From assembly GCF_000192795.1 (NCBI RefSeq), contig NW_007360614.1, forward strand, positions 1 to 64,000: a DNA stretch of 64,000 nt. The letters run 5' to 3'. The translations under genes were made by a program, and so were the position numbers. A model generated the notes under the pieces. The model had not been told where the DNA came from and ran no database searches. It saw only the letters and a list, made by a program, of their open reading frames with translations. This document shows positions 42,103-52,306 of the stretch, one piece after another. Within the stretch, counting starts at the first letter, position 1; every line of letters starts with the position of its first letter. Origin of the DNA: Vavraia culicis subsp. floridensis. Taxonomy: Eukaryota > Microsporidia > Pleistophoridae.

Positions 42103-43458
42103 ATGTCATGTAGCAGGACAAATGACTTCAAATACGTACAAGCATTGACCGGCCACACGGGTTGCGTGAACGCACTTGCACTAAGCAGGAACATTGGCAG
42201 GTATTTGGCCACCGGCTCCGATGATAAACGCATAATACTGCACGATCTCTTTTCAAAGAACTTCGATCGCCAGCCCGTAGTTCTCCACGGCCACGAGAAC
42301 AACGTGTTTTCTATAAAATTTGGAAAGCAGGACAGCCATGTGTACTCGTGCGGCTTGGATGGATTTTCGTTTGTGTACGATCTTAACAAGTCGAATCGAC
42401 CATTTTATCGAGGAGGAAATGCGTCCGAACAGGCGTACAAGATTGATGTGAAGAAGGACGATGACAATTTATTCGCCGTGGCGAGCACACAGTCGCTCGA
42501 GCTCTTTGATCTACGGATGCGTGCGCCGTATAACGAGTTAGCGTGCCGCCAGCAGCTTTCAACGGTGAATTACCACCCTATTGAGCAGAAGATACTGGTC
42601 GCAAGTATGAAGGGAAAGCTGGATTTACTAGACGAGCGTAAACTTGACAGGCCGTATCTGAAATATAACACCGCACTGCGATACTACCCCTCTTTTTTTC
42701 AGCAACGAGCATCTGACGCGGTCACTCTTTTTGAGGAATTTGGTTTCTCTGGGAGCGAAACCATTAGGTTTGAGCTGCCAATGTCTAATGCCACATTTAA
42801 TTATAACGGTGAGCTAATCCTTGCCTCTCCTCTATTCTTTTTTCCTACCCTGTACCGAACGTCTGATGCCGATCCTCAGGTTATTTTTTACGCACGTGAG
42901 CTGAGACATATCTGGACAATGAAGAATTTCAATTTTGGCGGGCCATACGACAAAATGGTCCTTGCAGGGAGCGACAAGAAATTGGGGTTCTTTTGGCATC
43001 TGCCTGACACATTTTACACAGGGCTCGAGCAAAGAAAGAGCACGGAACAAAGAAACAGAAGCATTTTTACACAGCAGGGACGGTTTACAAGTCAGCCAAC
43101 GACAAATCTGAACCTGGAAAGAGATGTGTTTTTGGCACAGCCGTTCAACGAAGCGATTTCTGACACGGTCGACTTCTTTTCCAACTCTTCGTATGCAGGG
43201 ATCCAGTTCAAAGATGCCAAAAAGCCATTTGATGTGATACAAACGTACGGAAAGCTCCTGAATGCCAGGGGTATGATCAATAGCGTAGTTATGCACCGCA
43301 GGATGCCGCTCATTTTCACGGCCGGCGTAGAGAATATTGTCCACGTGTATTCAAATTTAGAGCTGGGCCATGTTACTAAAAGTTACAACCAGAACTCAGA
43401 AACATTGAATATTTTTGAGCAACTGCTGCAACAGAACAACCTCAATGATTTATTCTAA
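42103..43458 (+). CDS. DCAF5-like WD-repeat protein (candidate CRL4 substrate receptor), 451 aa
   Basis: WD-repeat protein resembling DCAF5 (WDR22). Matches: GHTGCVNALALSRNIGRYLATGSDDKR near residue 17 (human HFGCVNAIEFSNNGGQWLVSGGDDRR), KMVLAGSDKKLGFFWHLP near 285 (human YILSGSDDFNLYMWRIP) and INSVVMHRRMPLIFTAGVENIVHVYS near 400. A FDLR at 135-138 sits where DCAFs carry the WDxR motif that docks on DDB1. A loop of about 60 residues between propeller blades (near 305-360) is poorly conserved. Human DCAF5 has a long C-terminal tail that is absent here. Start: CCCC directly abuts the ATG. Role in a CUL4-DDB1 ligase is inference from family. Confidence 0.75.
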   Translation: MSCSRTNDFKYVQALTGHTGCVNALALSRNIGRYLATGSDDKRIILHDLFSKNFDRQPVVLHGHENNVFSIKFGKQDSHVYSCGLDGFSFVYDLNKSNRPFYRGGNASEQAYKIDVKKDDDNLFAVASTQSLELFDLRMRAPYNELACRQQLSTVNYHPIEQKILVASMKGKLDLLDERKLDRPYLKYNTALRYYPSFFQQRASDAVTLFEEFGFSGSETIRFELPMSNATFNYNGELILASPLFFFPTLYRTSDADPQVIFYARELRHIWTMKNFNFGGPYDKMVLAGSDKKLGFFWHLPDTFYTGLEQRKSTEQRNRSIFTQQGRFTSQPTTNLNLERDVFLAQPFNEAISDTVDFFSNSSYAGIQFKDAKKPFDVIQTYGKLLNARGMINSVVMHRRMPLIFTAGVENIVHVYSNLELGHVTKSYNQNSETLNIFEQLLQQNNLNDLF

Positions 43459-43592
43459 TATTCAGTGGTTTACAGCAGGTTGTGATTAAATGTAAATTAT
43501 AAGCAGTCATCTTTTGTGAAAATGTCGCCTTAAATGATGTACTGGGATAGATGGCTCATTCAGCGTTGGTACAAAAGAGTTGTTTCGGGTAG

Positions 43593-43652
43593 ACATTTGT
43601 CTTTATGGGAATTTTCTCAGATACATTTGTCTTTATGGGCATTTTCTCAGAT
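43593..43652. repeat. 30-bp direct duplication (2 copies)
   Basis: ACATTTGTCTTTATGGG begins at 43593 and again at 43623, and both units end TTTTCTCAGAT. One substitution separates them (GGGA versus GGGC). Located 135 bp after the DCAF5-like stop codon. Confidence 0.9.
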
Positions 43653-44568
43653 CGGTGTGTTCAGCGCCCTTGATTTCTATTATATCTGATGATCGGCTTT
43701 TATCCAGTGACAGAGACCCTCGTAAAAGAAAAGTCTTTATTTTATTACGTTTTCAATTATATTTTGTATCTTTCTACCATAAAACATGTTCTCTGATATT
43801 TTAACTTATTGTTCTTCCCAGTCCGGTACAGTTATTTCGTCTGTCGATTTAAAAGTTATAAATTACGTGTTACAACTGTGTCTTTAATTAACTCCTTGAT
43901 CGTTCTTGTTCCTCTCTTTCTCGTATGTTCCTTCACCTGGCAAGAATAATATTCTTACTGATCATGGGCCAGGATGGAGATACAGCATGGCCAAAACATA
44001 ATGCTATCAATATTTTTAAATATCTTTATTCCATAACAAATTCTCTTATTATATTTTACAAATTCGGCCCGCTGCAGGCTTCTGCACCAAACCACTCATT
44101 TTCTACGATATGATACAAAAATGTCTCGCCAAAAATATGCGAAAGCATTCAAAATGAGCGTAGTAATACGGAGCAACGATTTAATTGTCTATGTTAGAAA
44201 ATTTTCTGGTTCTTCAGCCATACGTAAGAAATAACAGAAGCAAACAGCGTATTTAATAATTTATAAGGTACTTCTTAGACATCATTCGCTGCAAAATTCA
44301 CATTCTATATGAACGTAAGCCACAAGTACAGGTATTAAAAATTGTTACGCTTAGTTACCACAGCTTACAAGCGCAGCAACCCGCTATCGTAACGGTGCCC
44401 AAAGAATATTTTACACAGCACCAGGCAACAACAATGAAGCACCCATTCATTCTTGTACAAGGACCTAATTCTAACGAGTTATTCCTCTAAATACCGTGTG
44501 CAAAAGTGCACAAAACCGATTTCAAAATTCCTTGAATTCTATGAGCAATAAATTTCAAAATTTTTACA

Positions 44569-44576
44569 CCCTGAGA
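44569..44576 (+). promoter_or_regulatory. CCC start-site motif of eL30
   Basis: CCC at 44569-44571, 5 nt before the ATG at 44577. It decides the start: the frame extends upstream 27 codons to a GTG and passes another ATG at 44541, but the motif and the eL30 family length both favour 44577. Confidence 0.7.
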
Positions 44577-44903
44577 ATGGCAAAGAAGAACACAAAGGAA
44601 ACCGCATTCGAGGACAAGCTGCCCCTTGCAATACAGACCGGTGATGTTTTGTTTGGCTTTAAAGAGTGTATCAAATCACTGATGAACCAGAGATGCAAGA
44701 TGATCGTTGTTTCAGGAAATTTCCCGCCGCTCAAACGTAAAATGCTCGAGTATTACGCCTATCTGAACAACAACGTTCCGCTTTATTTCTTTAATGGCAC
44801 TAACAATGATCTTGCGCGATCGTGTGACAAGTTCTACAGGGTTGGTGTTCTTTCTATCATTGATGACGGTGAAGCCGATTTAATACCGGCTGAGGCTGCC
44901 TAA
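44577..44903 (+). CDS. RPL30: 60S ribosomal protein eL30, 108 aa
   Basis: Large-subunit ribosomal protein of the L7Ae/L30e/S12e fold. Family blocks: LAIQTGDVLFGFKECIKSL near 23, CKMIVVSGNFPPLKRKMLEYYA near 44 and the C-terminal NNDLARSCDKFYRVGVLSIID near 78, equal to NNELGTACGKYFRVSVLSIID in animals. Length 108 is normal. The CCC motif 5 nt upstream fixes the start. Its 3' end faces the Cdt2-like gene with only 124 bp between the two stop codons, the tightest convergent pair in the window. Confidence 0.96.
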   Translation: MAKKNTKETAFEDKLPLAIQTGDVLFGFKECIKSLMNQRCKMIVVSGNFPPLKRKMLEYYAYLNNNVPLYFFNGTNNDLARSCDKFYRVGVLSIIDDGEADLIPAEAA

Positions 44904-45027
44904 ACCAGAAAAGTAAAGCCTTTTTATCATTTTGTTGTATTGGCAGGGCTGCTGTCCTTGTTAATGTCCATCCATAAGTTTGCTGTTTTGTGCAAAAAGT
45001 GTGCTTTCCTGCAGACTCATAGTTTCT

Positions 45028-46074
45028 TTATACCGTTTGTGCGCATGTTTCGTTGCATACCAATTCGTAGATTGCTATTCTTCCGTACTCGTCGTACGTT
45101 AAGAAAGTGTTCCTTCCTATACAATCCAGCCCATTGATCGATTCTATTTCGTACGTGTGCGTAATCTCTGGATAATTCGTGTCATACACAGCCACCTTGT
45201 TCGCAAAGCCGGCAAACATGAGGTCCATGTGACCGTTATAGTCAATCTTTCCGTGCGCTACACCGTATGAACTGCCAGGTTGTATGTAATTCATGAATAC
45301 GCCCGTTTCTGTCAATCTCAGGATGCCGGAATTAGAAAGTAGCAGATAGATGTAACGATCCCTGTGATACACACTATTAGTAATCGCACTTGCAATTCCA
45401 ACCTGTTCGGAGACATACATTCCCCGTTTCGTGTACCTGAGATCCCACGTGTTCAGGATCGTACCTGGTGTCGCAGTCGCATAGACCGTGTATTCTTCCT
45501 GTCCGTTCAGCGCGATAGCACTCACCACTTTATGACTTTTTGGAGAAAAACTCAGCTCTACCACCGGATTTTTGCTTCTCACATCCCAGCAAAACATTTT
45601 TCCATCACTACCACCCGTATATACACGGTTGATTGCTTGTATTATACATCGTATTGACTTTGTATGTCCCTTACACTGCGTAAGCTGTCCTTTAAATACA
45701 TCGAAAAGGTACAGGTTTGAGTCCCCGCTTGCTATGCCTATCAATGAGCTGTTTAACCAGCATAGGTCAAAAATGGCAGATGAGCTCACGCCAATCTCTG
45801 TATTGAGAAATTTACGCTCTTCTGTGTCCGTATCTATCAAAAACAGATGGCCTGCATCATCTCCAAGTGCTGATATGATGCATTCCGAAAATGTATCACA
45901 GCACAAGAACGAATAGTTCGATAGTCTCCTAGTGAATGCGATCAAAGGCTTGTAAATTGATGCTCTGTTGATAATGGGTCTTGTGTCTCGTTTCATAGGT
46001 GGGGAAGGAATTATTCTCGCATCTGTTAAAAGGTAAAAAATTGGATGAAAATTTTTGAACTGAAAGATGCCCAT
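45028..46074 (-). CDS. Cdt2/DTL-like WD-repeat protein (candidate CRL4-Cdt2 receptor), 348 aa
   Basis: WD-repeat protein most like Cdt2 (DTL), the CUL4-DDB1 receptor that destroys PCNA-bound substrates. Evidence: AIFDLCWLNSSLIGIASGDS near 100, then CKGHTKSIRC near 134 (human CKGHQCSLKS), TGGSDGKMFCWDVRSKNP at 153-170, and LNTWDLR at 207-213. The two WDxR motifs (163-166 and 210-213) are in tandem as in Cdt2. The long C-terminal tail of animal Cdt2, which bears the PIP box, is absent. The start is the ATG at 46074 with CCC 3 nt upstream; the frame extends 29 codons further only to a TTG. Other CRL4-type WD receptors are possible alternatives. Confidence 0.72.
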   Translation of the reverse strand: MGIFQFKNFHPIFYLLTDARIIPSPPMKRDTRPIINRASIYKPLIAFTRRLSNYSFLCCDTFSECIISALGDDAGHLFLIDTDTEERKFLNTEIGVSSSAIFDLCWLNSSLIGIASGDSNLYLFDVFKGQLTQCKGHTKSIRCIIQAINRVYTGGSDGKMFCWDVRSKNPVVELSFSPKSHKVVSAIALNGQEEYTVYATATPGTILNTWDLRYTKRGMYVSEQVGIASAITNSVYHRDRYIYLLLSNSGILRLTETGVFMNYIQPGSSYGVAHGKIDYNGHMDLMFAGFANKVAVYDTNYPEITHTYEIESINGLDCIGRNTFLTYDEYGRIAIYELVCNETCAQTV

Positions 46075-46080
46075 GTCGGG
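46075..46080 (-). promoter_or_regulatory. CCC start-site motif of Cdt2-like gene
   Basis: Plus-strand GGG at 46078-46080, read as CCC on the minus strand, 3 nt before the ATG at 46074. It supports that start over an upstream TTG. Confidence 0.65.
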
Positions 46081-47749
46081 ATGCAAATAAAAGGATTTGG
46101 CGAGATTTACGCTCCAACTACGTTCTGGTGAATGATAGGTGCAACTGCAGTCTGTTAACAATACTCTAGCACAGGCATTACGGTAAATTACCTGTCATAC
46201 CTGCCCAAACCACTTAGATCTTACCCAAATAAATATCAATCCAGCTGTTGTCTGCAACTACCGCATTCGTGCTTTCTTTAACCTCTGAAAGATTCCGCTA
46301 AGGTCAATCCACTTCGGACAGGTTGAATAACTTGCGTATGCGCAGTAAGATACGAGTAGGTTGTCCCAGCTTTCCTTGTATGAACTTACTTATTATAAGA
46401 CGAGCATCGGTCTTACGACAAAAATCATAAATAGGAATTTTACCGCGTATAATACTTTATCCTCGACCACAAAGAATCAAATCATCATCTACAACATCAC
46501 TATAAACATACATTTGTGCTAAAACAGTCATTGCAGGTAAGTAAATGCGAACGAACATGGTATGTTGGATAAAAGGACTGAATAAACATTTTAAACTATT
46601 TACATCGCTATATAACAGAACATCGTGAATTTGCACATTTCTTCTCAAATTCACCTCCTTAGGCATAATTAAAAAGACAGACTCATCGATCTGAATCAGT
46701 ACTCATCGAGTTACTCAATGTGCTAAAACTCAGAAAATAACATAAATGCACTTACAATTGGTACGACCACTTCAAAAGGCACTGTTGTACCTGCATTAAG
46801 CTTTGTGCTCGATTACAACAACATCTAAATAAGATGGCAGCTGGTGACTTTGATGTGGATGAATATAGACCAAAATTTGATCGCTATTATCAATTCATTA
46901 CAAATAAGTGCTTATTAATCAACGATAATTTCTGTGCCGCGCATCACACGGTCACTAGCGCATATAAATAGCATGAACACTTTACAGACCCGTATTATCA
47001 AAATACGTTTTACTTGAGAAGTGTTGAGCAAACATTATCTGCTATATTATACTATTTGCACCAATTTCAACAGTTAAAAACCTATTTACCTCATTAGAAT
47101 TACACGTATTTCGCTGCTATACACACAAAACCTTCGCTAGTACTGTTTTGAATACTGTACCATTACATAGCTGCTATTCTGATTAAATGCTTTGTTATGG
47201 ATGAGTCAATATCTTTGCTGCAGGCCCAGTGATTTATCATTTGATAATTTTGCTCTTTTTTATGTTTCAAAAATAGATTTAAAGCAGGTTCAAACCTCGT
47301 GGATGTGTTTCAAAGGATTTACACGTATTTGTAATTATTACAGCCACAAAAATTCTTTTTAGCCTCGCTATATCATAATTATATTGTTTATTCGATATTT
47401 GTTGCGTAAGGCCGCAGCATTATCACATTTTAGGGTTTAGCACCGAACCTATAGGTGACAGTTTCAACTACCAACCACTTCCACATCACTAATACGTTAC
47501 AAAATAGACCAATTGAGCAATAAAATGCGATTCGCCTCAATTTCTACGTCTAAAACAACCAATTGTTGTGAGCATCCTAATTGGTGCACATACCTAATTT
47601 CAAATACAACCAATTACGGCTGTCATTCATAAGCAAATGCCAATCACGATTGATACTCATTAACACTATCATTAAATCTTTAACGTTACAGTATTGTTAG
47701 CAATCACACTTAAAAGTTTAAAAAATAGTTAAATCTAAGGAGCGCTACC
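46081..47749. other. Intergenic, 1.7 kb
   Basis: No supported gene. A 69-codon minus-strand frame (46457-46666) has no family or motif. Near the right end ACCAATT occurs at 47508, 47558 and 47609, spaced 50 and 51 bp, suggesting a degenerate repeat upstream of the small secreted-protein gene. Confidence 0.5.
47508..47665. repeat. Degenerate ~50-bp repeat marked by ACCAATT
   Basis: ACCAATT begins at 47508, 47558 and 47609 on the plus strand. Between them the units are only loosely similar. The last copy is about 140 bp upstream of a small secreted-protein start. Confidence 0.4.
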
Positions 47750-47974
47750 ATGTCCAAAATATTACTTATAGCCATTTTAAATAGCATTTCTTGTCTTATA
47801 AGAGATGCGACAAGCATTCCCAATAGCCTTATGTCAAGCAACTTGTATGGTTTTATGGATAACATTGCCCACAAAGCATATTTTGGCCATCATTTGGACC
47901 GCTGTGCGGTCATGGCAGGAGAGTTCAGTGCTTACAGTCCATACTCACATCATAATAAGAACGATCGTTTTTAG
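47750..47974 (+). CDS. Small secreted protein candidate, 74 aa
   Basis: No family is recognised. The N-terminus (MSKILLIAILNSISCLIRDATS) fits a signal peptide with a short hydrophobic core and a possible cleavage near residue 21. The mature part is about 53 residues, His/Tyr/Ser-rich, with one Cys and a C-terminal basic tail (HHNKNDRF). No CCC motif lies before the ATG, which fits the other secreted-protein genes here. The first member of a run of small secreted candidates from 47.7 to 54.2 kb. Function unknown; a host-directed or spore-coat role is conceivable. Confidence 0.4.
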   Translation: MSKILLIAILNSISCLIRDATSIPNSLMSSNLYGFMDNIAHKAYFGHHLDRCAVMAGEFSAYSPYSHHNKNDRF

Positions 47975-48860
47975 GGGAATCCCACACTGAATAAAGTTGT
48001 TTGCGAATTTTTGCTGTGTTTTACTGTGTATCGATTGTTGTGATATTTCCAAGGCTCGTGCACGAAATATAATTCCGAGCCATTACCTGTCATGTTAATG
48101 CTAGGTAATGATAATCGGGCAGGTCATTATTAGCACACCTTTCCGATTTTCCTTTATCAGAGGATATAAATCACAGCAATGCCTGTATATTCAATACCAC
48201 CCGTCACAATCATCAAGTCATGTAAATATTAACAGCATTTTTAATATCTTGGCGAACCAAACAAGCCTTTTGTACACAATACTGCTGTACATTACGCTCT
48301 ATGTGCTAACAATCGTAGATAATTGAGCATATTTTCCTATTATGTTCTACTACAAATTGTTCATGTTGCAGACTACAGGACTAAAATCGTGCGCAGCACC
48401 TGTTGCGATACCAAGCATACTAAGCTGCCAATACATGAAACAGCTGACTAAACATGTTTTGAAACATGAGCTACATTTGATTACGATAGGTACTTCAAAG
48501 ACACCATCGCAGAGTTAATCTGTTATTATCACTTCTTTCATTACTGACCAATCAACTAACACAGTTCTTGTCCTTGTTCCATTCCCTGCCTAGTGCATGC
48601 CAATAATAACACAGTGCTCGATTTCTGGTACCATTAACGTAATTTTTTATTTGAGTTTATCGTATTTGGTGCGTATTGCATGTGCAATATGTACTCCGGA
48701 AAATTTACGCTCCACTAAAGAGTACAAGGTACGTTAATGAGAGTTATGGAACGGGTGAACGCTCATCCAATTCTTGTTTATGGAAAGCTCTACGCATAGC
48801 AAGAACTGAAACGGCTGTATAACCTATCTCTCCAAATTAATTTGCAATTGGCGAGCCCCG
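47975..48860. other. Intergenic, 0.9 kb
   Basis: A 72-codon ATG frame at 48108-48326 ends in a hydrophobic tail (SLLYTILLYITLYVLTIV) but has no start motif and is not called. The next gene's CCCC motif lies at 48856-48859. Confidence 0.5.
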
Positions 48861-49346
48861 ATGAGAGACGTAAGAAAGGAAGAAATTGATATCTTAAAAA
48901 TAATATTTAGAGCGAATTTATCCGTGGATGAGAACGCGTTACGAGTTACAACAGTATTTGGAATGCTGCGGTTTGTGTTTGACAGCGGGTATCCGGATGT
49001 ATCACCAGTTTTAGATGTTGAGTATGAGAATGGTAAATCGTCTGAACAGGTCATTAACTACTTAAATGAGCGTTCAAGCATTCACACTGGTAAGCCCATG
49101 ATATATCCACTGGTAATGGACTTCCTCCAATACCACGAGCGCTCCAGAGAGCAAAATACTAAAGATATCGGTTATTCTGTGGAAACATCGTACGAAGTTG
49201 TTGATAAAACCGATATGCGGGTCACTGAAGAGGAATTTTATGAATGGGTTAATTCTAACAAGCCGGCGCCTGTTTTAGAGACCGGAATCTCGGGAAAAGA
49301 ATTTTTCTTGAGAGTGAAAGGAAATTATCAGGAGGATGATGCGTGA
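48861..49346 (+). CDS. RWD-domain protein, Gir2/RWDD1-like, 161 aa
   Basis: Cytosolic protein with an N-terminal RWD domain (about 3-90): opening RKEEIDILKIIF, middle LRFVFDSGYPDVSPVLDVE with the family YP turn, then the C-terminal helix. The tail, with VTEEEFYEWVNSN near 123 and GISGKEFFLR near 143, matches the RWDD1/Gir2 region that binds the GTPase DRG2/Rbg2. Gir2 also binds Gcn1 and dampens the amino-acid starvation response. CCCC lies 1 nt before the ATG. Length is shorter than yeast Gir2 (265). Sure of RWD, fairly sure of Gir2-type. Confidence 0.8.
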   Translation: MRDVRKEEIDILKIIFRANLSVDENALRVTTVFGMLRFVFDSGYPDVSPVLDVEYENGKSSEQVINYLNERSSIHTGKPMIYPLVMDFLQYHERSREQNTKDIGYSVETSYEVVDKTDMRVTEEEFYEWVNSNKPAPVLETGISGKEFFLRVKGNYQEDDA

Positions 49347-49643
49347 GGTTTAGTCAATATCCAGGCTCAAAGAGTGTTCTTGTCACTCAAAATCGAATAT
49401 TTGTGGACTAAAAAAAAGCACTCACAAATTTGCTGTGCATATGCTACTAAAGAGATGAAAATGATTTCTTGTCCCGCGAGAACGTCGCTTATTCAGCGCA
49501 ACGAATGTGATAATTAAATATTTTTGATACACCTGGTATTTTGAACCTACGATACGCTCGTGTTACTAATTTTATCCCTAAAATTGTGCATGACGATGCA
49601 GAGCAGTGGTATTGAGTGGCATTAATTTTAATTAGTTTGAGAA
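49347..49643. other. Short intergenic
   Basis: Convergent space between the RWD gene (+) and the small secreted-protein gene (-). No feature seen. Confidence 0.6.
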
Positions 49644-49874
49644 TCATATCGCTCCCAGTATTGGTGCATTCAGTGCTATGGAAAATGGAATTCTCATCCG
49701 TTCATCACCCATGTACTGACCGTTGAAATGAAAGAGCGAGTAAAAGTGCGCTAGTCCATAATCTCCACAGGCACTACCGAATGGAACGCATTCCTCATAT
49801 TCCAATCTGTTATAATGTGCGGTGGTGAGCACACACACCAGGAACACAACAAGGAGCTGAAATTTTGGACGCAT
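49644..49874 (-). CDS. Small secreted protein candidate, 76 aa
   Basis: No family is recognised. A clear signal peptide (residues 1-19, MRPKFQLLVVFLVCVLTTA) precedes a mature peptide of about 57 residues with two Cys eight residues apart (EECVPFGSACGDYG), aromatic His/Tyr/Phe content and an Ala-Pro-Ile-Leu-Gly-Ala-Ile end. No CCC motif; instead a TTTATAAAAATTTTATAA tract lies about 10-25 nt upstream of the ATG, a possible TATA-type element. The signal peptide is the best of the small candidates here. Expected to be secreted; role unknown. Confidence 0.5.
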   Translation of the reverse strand: MRPKFQLLVVFLVCVLTTAHYNRLEYEECVPFGSACGDYGLAHFYSLFHFNGQYMGDERMRIPFSIALNAPILGAI

Positions 49875-50421
49875 TTGATGTGATTTATAAAATTTTTATA
49901 AAAACCGGAAAAGTTGACGTTTAAGACCTTTCTTGTTTACACAACGAGCATATTCCTACCACATGAAATGCAAGATGAAACTGTACGTTTTATTCAGCAA
50001 ATTTCGTATTGCACTTCCATTTTACTGCGCATTCATCAATCGCACGGTAAGTGTTCATAACGTGACAGCAAAGGTGTGTGCATGGTAAGGAGGGTGTGCA
50101 AATAAACAAACGTGTTTAACGAACCAATATGAGACGAATCTCGTACTTTACGTATTCGCTCATCATACGCGGTTGAACATGTCAAGACGAACAAATGGGT
50201 AATAAATTTACTTAGTACTCCGGTTTTACACCATCCGTGTTATAGAACGTGTGCATACCTACTCCTGTGCGCTGGCAGCCAACACGACTCATATCCTTCT
50301 CGTTCGGGATAGGAAATCCGCAGCACTCAGACAAGCAAAAATAACACTCGACTGAAAATTGACCATTTCATTTCCGGCCTCCAAGAGAAAACTCGGACAA
50401 AGACATTTGCTGGTTACGGCC
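49875..50421. other. Intergenic, 0.55 kb
   Basis: Between the 5' end of the small secreted-protein gene and the 3' end of NFS1, both on the minus strand. No other feature recognised. Confidence 0.55.
49885..49903 (-). promoter_or_regulatory. TATA-like A/T tract upstream of small secreted gene
   Basis: The minus strand reads TTTTTATAAAAATTTTATAA shortly before the ATG at 49874. It may serve as the core promoter in place of the CCC motif. Weak, because A/T tracts are common in this DNA. Confidence 0.3.
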
Positions 50422-51747
50422 CTATGTCCATTTTATCGTCTTTAAGTCGATGCCTTCTTGTTCCATCTCGTACAACGGCGACATATCCCTCAGTTTCTTC
50501 ACTGCATCTGTTGTTTGCTTAGCAACCTCTTTTATCTCACACGGTGTGGTAAACCGTCCAATGCCAAAACGGATCGATGAGTGGGCGAGCTCATCATCAT
50601 TTCCAAGTGCCCGCAGAACATAACTTGGTTCGAGTGACGCGCTAGTGCACGCACTACCGCTGCTCAATGCGATATTCTTCAGCGCCATCAGCAGACCCTC
50701 ACCCTCCACGTGAGGAAACGAGAGGTTCAGGCACCCCGGAAACCATCGGAGAGGATTCGTTTCAAAACTGCCATTCTTTATGACTTTGGGGATGACATCT
50801 TTCACATACGTGTATAATTTGTTTGAAAGTGACTCAATCCAGCTGAAGTCCTTCTGCATTTCTTCCTTACACACGGCAGCTGCCTTACCAAGCCCAACAA
50901 CAAGTGGCGTGGGCACCGTGCCACTCCTAAGGCCACGCTCTTGCCCGCCACCACTAAATAAAGGCACCATTCTCACACGTGGCCGTCTGCGAACGTACAG
51001 CGCACCAACTCCTTTCGGTCCATATATCTTATGTCCAGAGATACTTAGCAAATCAATGTTCATCTTATTGACATCAATTCCCAGTTTCCCAAATGTTTGT
51101 GCTGCATCGCAGTGGAACAAAACTTTTTTGTCTCTACAGATCTTCCCAATCTCCTCAAGCGGTTGCACCGTGCCTATCTCGTTATTAACGCCCATGATGG
51201 AAACCAACACAGTATCATCCGCAATGCTGCGCCTCAGCTCTTCCAGATCAATTACTCCGTTCTTGTCAATCTTCAGATATGTCACTCGCGCACCTTTCTC
51301 TTCCAAAAATCTCATCGAGTCTAACACACATTTGTGCTCAATTTGTGTTGTAATTATGTGTACGGGGCTGCCCTCCTGTGCTTTCCAGTCAACGACTCCT
51401 TTGATTGCCAGGTTATTGCTCTCGGTGGCACCGCTGGTAAAAATTATTTCTTTCTCGTGTGCACCTATCAGATCAGCAACCTGCTTGCGCGCCATCTCAA
51501 CAGCCTTCTCAGATTCCCAGCCAAAAAAATGTGTCCTTGAGTGTGGATTTCCGTATTTTGTCGTGAAATACGGAAGCATCGCGTCTAGCACACGAGGATC
51601 TACCGGTGTGGTTGCTTGAAAATCAAAGTATATCCTGGCAGGCGTTCTTTCGGTTTGGGTGATTGCCACAGTCATGTCATTCTTTTTTAACGGCACTGAA
51701 CCCGTTTTATCCATGTTGGAACTCAATAGCTGATTTGGTAGCGACAT
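50422..51747 (-). CDS. NFS1: Cysteine desulfurase NFS1 (mitosomal), 441 aa
   Basis: PLP enzyme that takes sulfur from cysteine for iron-sulfur cluster assembly, in microsporidia located in the mitosome. PLP lysine is K240 in [12 protein letters not shown]; the sulfur-carrying Cys is C367 in [32 protein letters not shown] near 45 and [14 protein letters not shown] near 104 are family blocks. The C-terminal [10 protein letters not shown] motif is typical of eukaryotic NFS1. The first 35 residues ([16 protein letters not shown]...) are poorly conserved and may hold the import signal. Start: CCC 7 nt upstream with GGG next to the ATG. Long plus-strand frames (50780-51619) are shadows. Partners ISD11 and ISCU are not in this window. 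Confidence 0.97.
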   Translation of the reverse strand: MSLPNQLLSSNMDKTGSVPLKKNDMTVAITQTERTPARIYFDFQATTPVDPRVLDAMLPYFTTKYGNPHSRTHFFGWESEKAVEMARKQVADLIGAHEKEIIFTSGATESNNLAIKGVVDWKAQEGSPVHIITTQIEHKCVLDSMRFLEEKGARVTYLKIDKNGVIDLEELRRSIADDTVLVSIMGVNNEIGTVQPLEEIGKICRDKKVLFHCDAAQTFGKLGIDVNKMNIDLLSISGHKIYGPKGVGALYVRRRPRVRMVPLFSGGGQERGLRSGTVPTPLVVGLGKAAAVCKEEMQKDFSWIESLSNKLYTYVKDVIPKVIKNGSFETNPLRWFPGCLNLSFPHVEGEGLLMALKNIALSSGSACTSASLEPSYVLRALGNDDELAHSSIRFGIGRFTTPCEIKEVAKQTTDAVKKLRDMSPLYEMEQEGIDLKTIKWT

Positions 51748-51912
51748 CCCTGTAGGGCTTGAATTTTCATTTTTTTGGAACTTTTAATTTTTGGACAGCG
51801 GAATCCGCCCAGATATAAAAGTGGGTACGAGTACGCGTACATAGAAAGTATGGGACATGTTTGGATGCATTTTCTTGTTCTGCATATTTGATCACGGAAA
51901 TGAAATTTAGTC

Positions 51913-52215
51913 TTATATTCTCATTCGATACTCAAATTTCTGTTCCACTATATGCCTTTTTATAGGACCGCAGGCTACATTGCTTTTGTTTATGAGGCAG
52001 AACAAAAATTTGGTTATCAATAAAAATTTTTTTTCTTCCTTTAAAGTACTTGCCGTGTTTTTTACCGCTGCTTTGTCTCGTTTCGCATCCCGATAGGGGG
52101 TCAACAAATTAACTGGTGCTTGAAAATCGTGTTTAATGATGTGTTGAGCACTCCAATAACACCATAAAATCATAAACATGACAAGCTCTAATGTTTTGTT
52201 GTTTGCACTACGCAT
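51913..52215 (-). CDS. Small secreted protein candidate, 100 aa
   Basis: No family is recognised. Residues 9-23 (LELVMFMILWCYWSA) form a hydrophobic core after a short polar N-terminus, so a signal peptide ending near AQ at 24 is likely. The remainder is basic (LKEEKKFLLITKFLFC, KRHIVEQKFEYRMRI) with two Cys. ATG start without a CCC motif, as for the neighbouring secreted candidates. It lies 166 bp upstream of NFS1 on the same strand. Could be a chance frame. Confidence 0.4.
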   Translation of the reverse strand: MRSANNKTLELVMFMILWCYWSAQHIIKHDFQAPVNLLTPYRDAKRDKAAVKNTASTLKEEKKFLLITKFLFCLINKSNVACGPIKRHIVEQKFEYRMRI

Positions 52216-52306
52216 TTTGAGAGATGATTCTTTTGTTTTGTACCGTGGAATTAAGAATGTGGAAAATTATTCTCGCTAAAATAACTAAAATGCCAAGTTC
52301 ATAGCC

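Larger units (their letters stand above)
43459..44576. other. Intergenic, 1.1 kb
   Basis: Contains a 30-bp direct duplication (43593-43652). A 62-codon ATG frame at 43925-44113 begins with a signal-like hydrophobic stretch (FLHLARIIFLLIMG) but has no other support. The eL30 start motif CCC lies at 44569-44571. Confidence 0.5.

Noticed and set aside
50780..51619. 279-codon plus-strand open frame antisense to NFS1
   Set aside because: Complement of a highly conserved gene; Ser/Pro-rich translation typical of a shadow frame.
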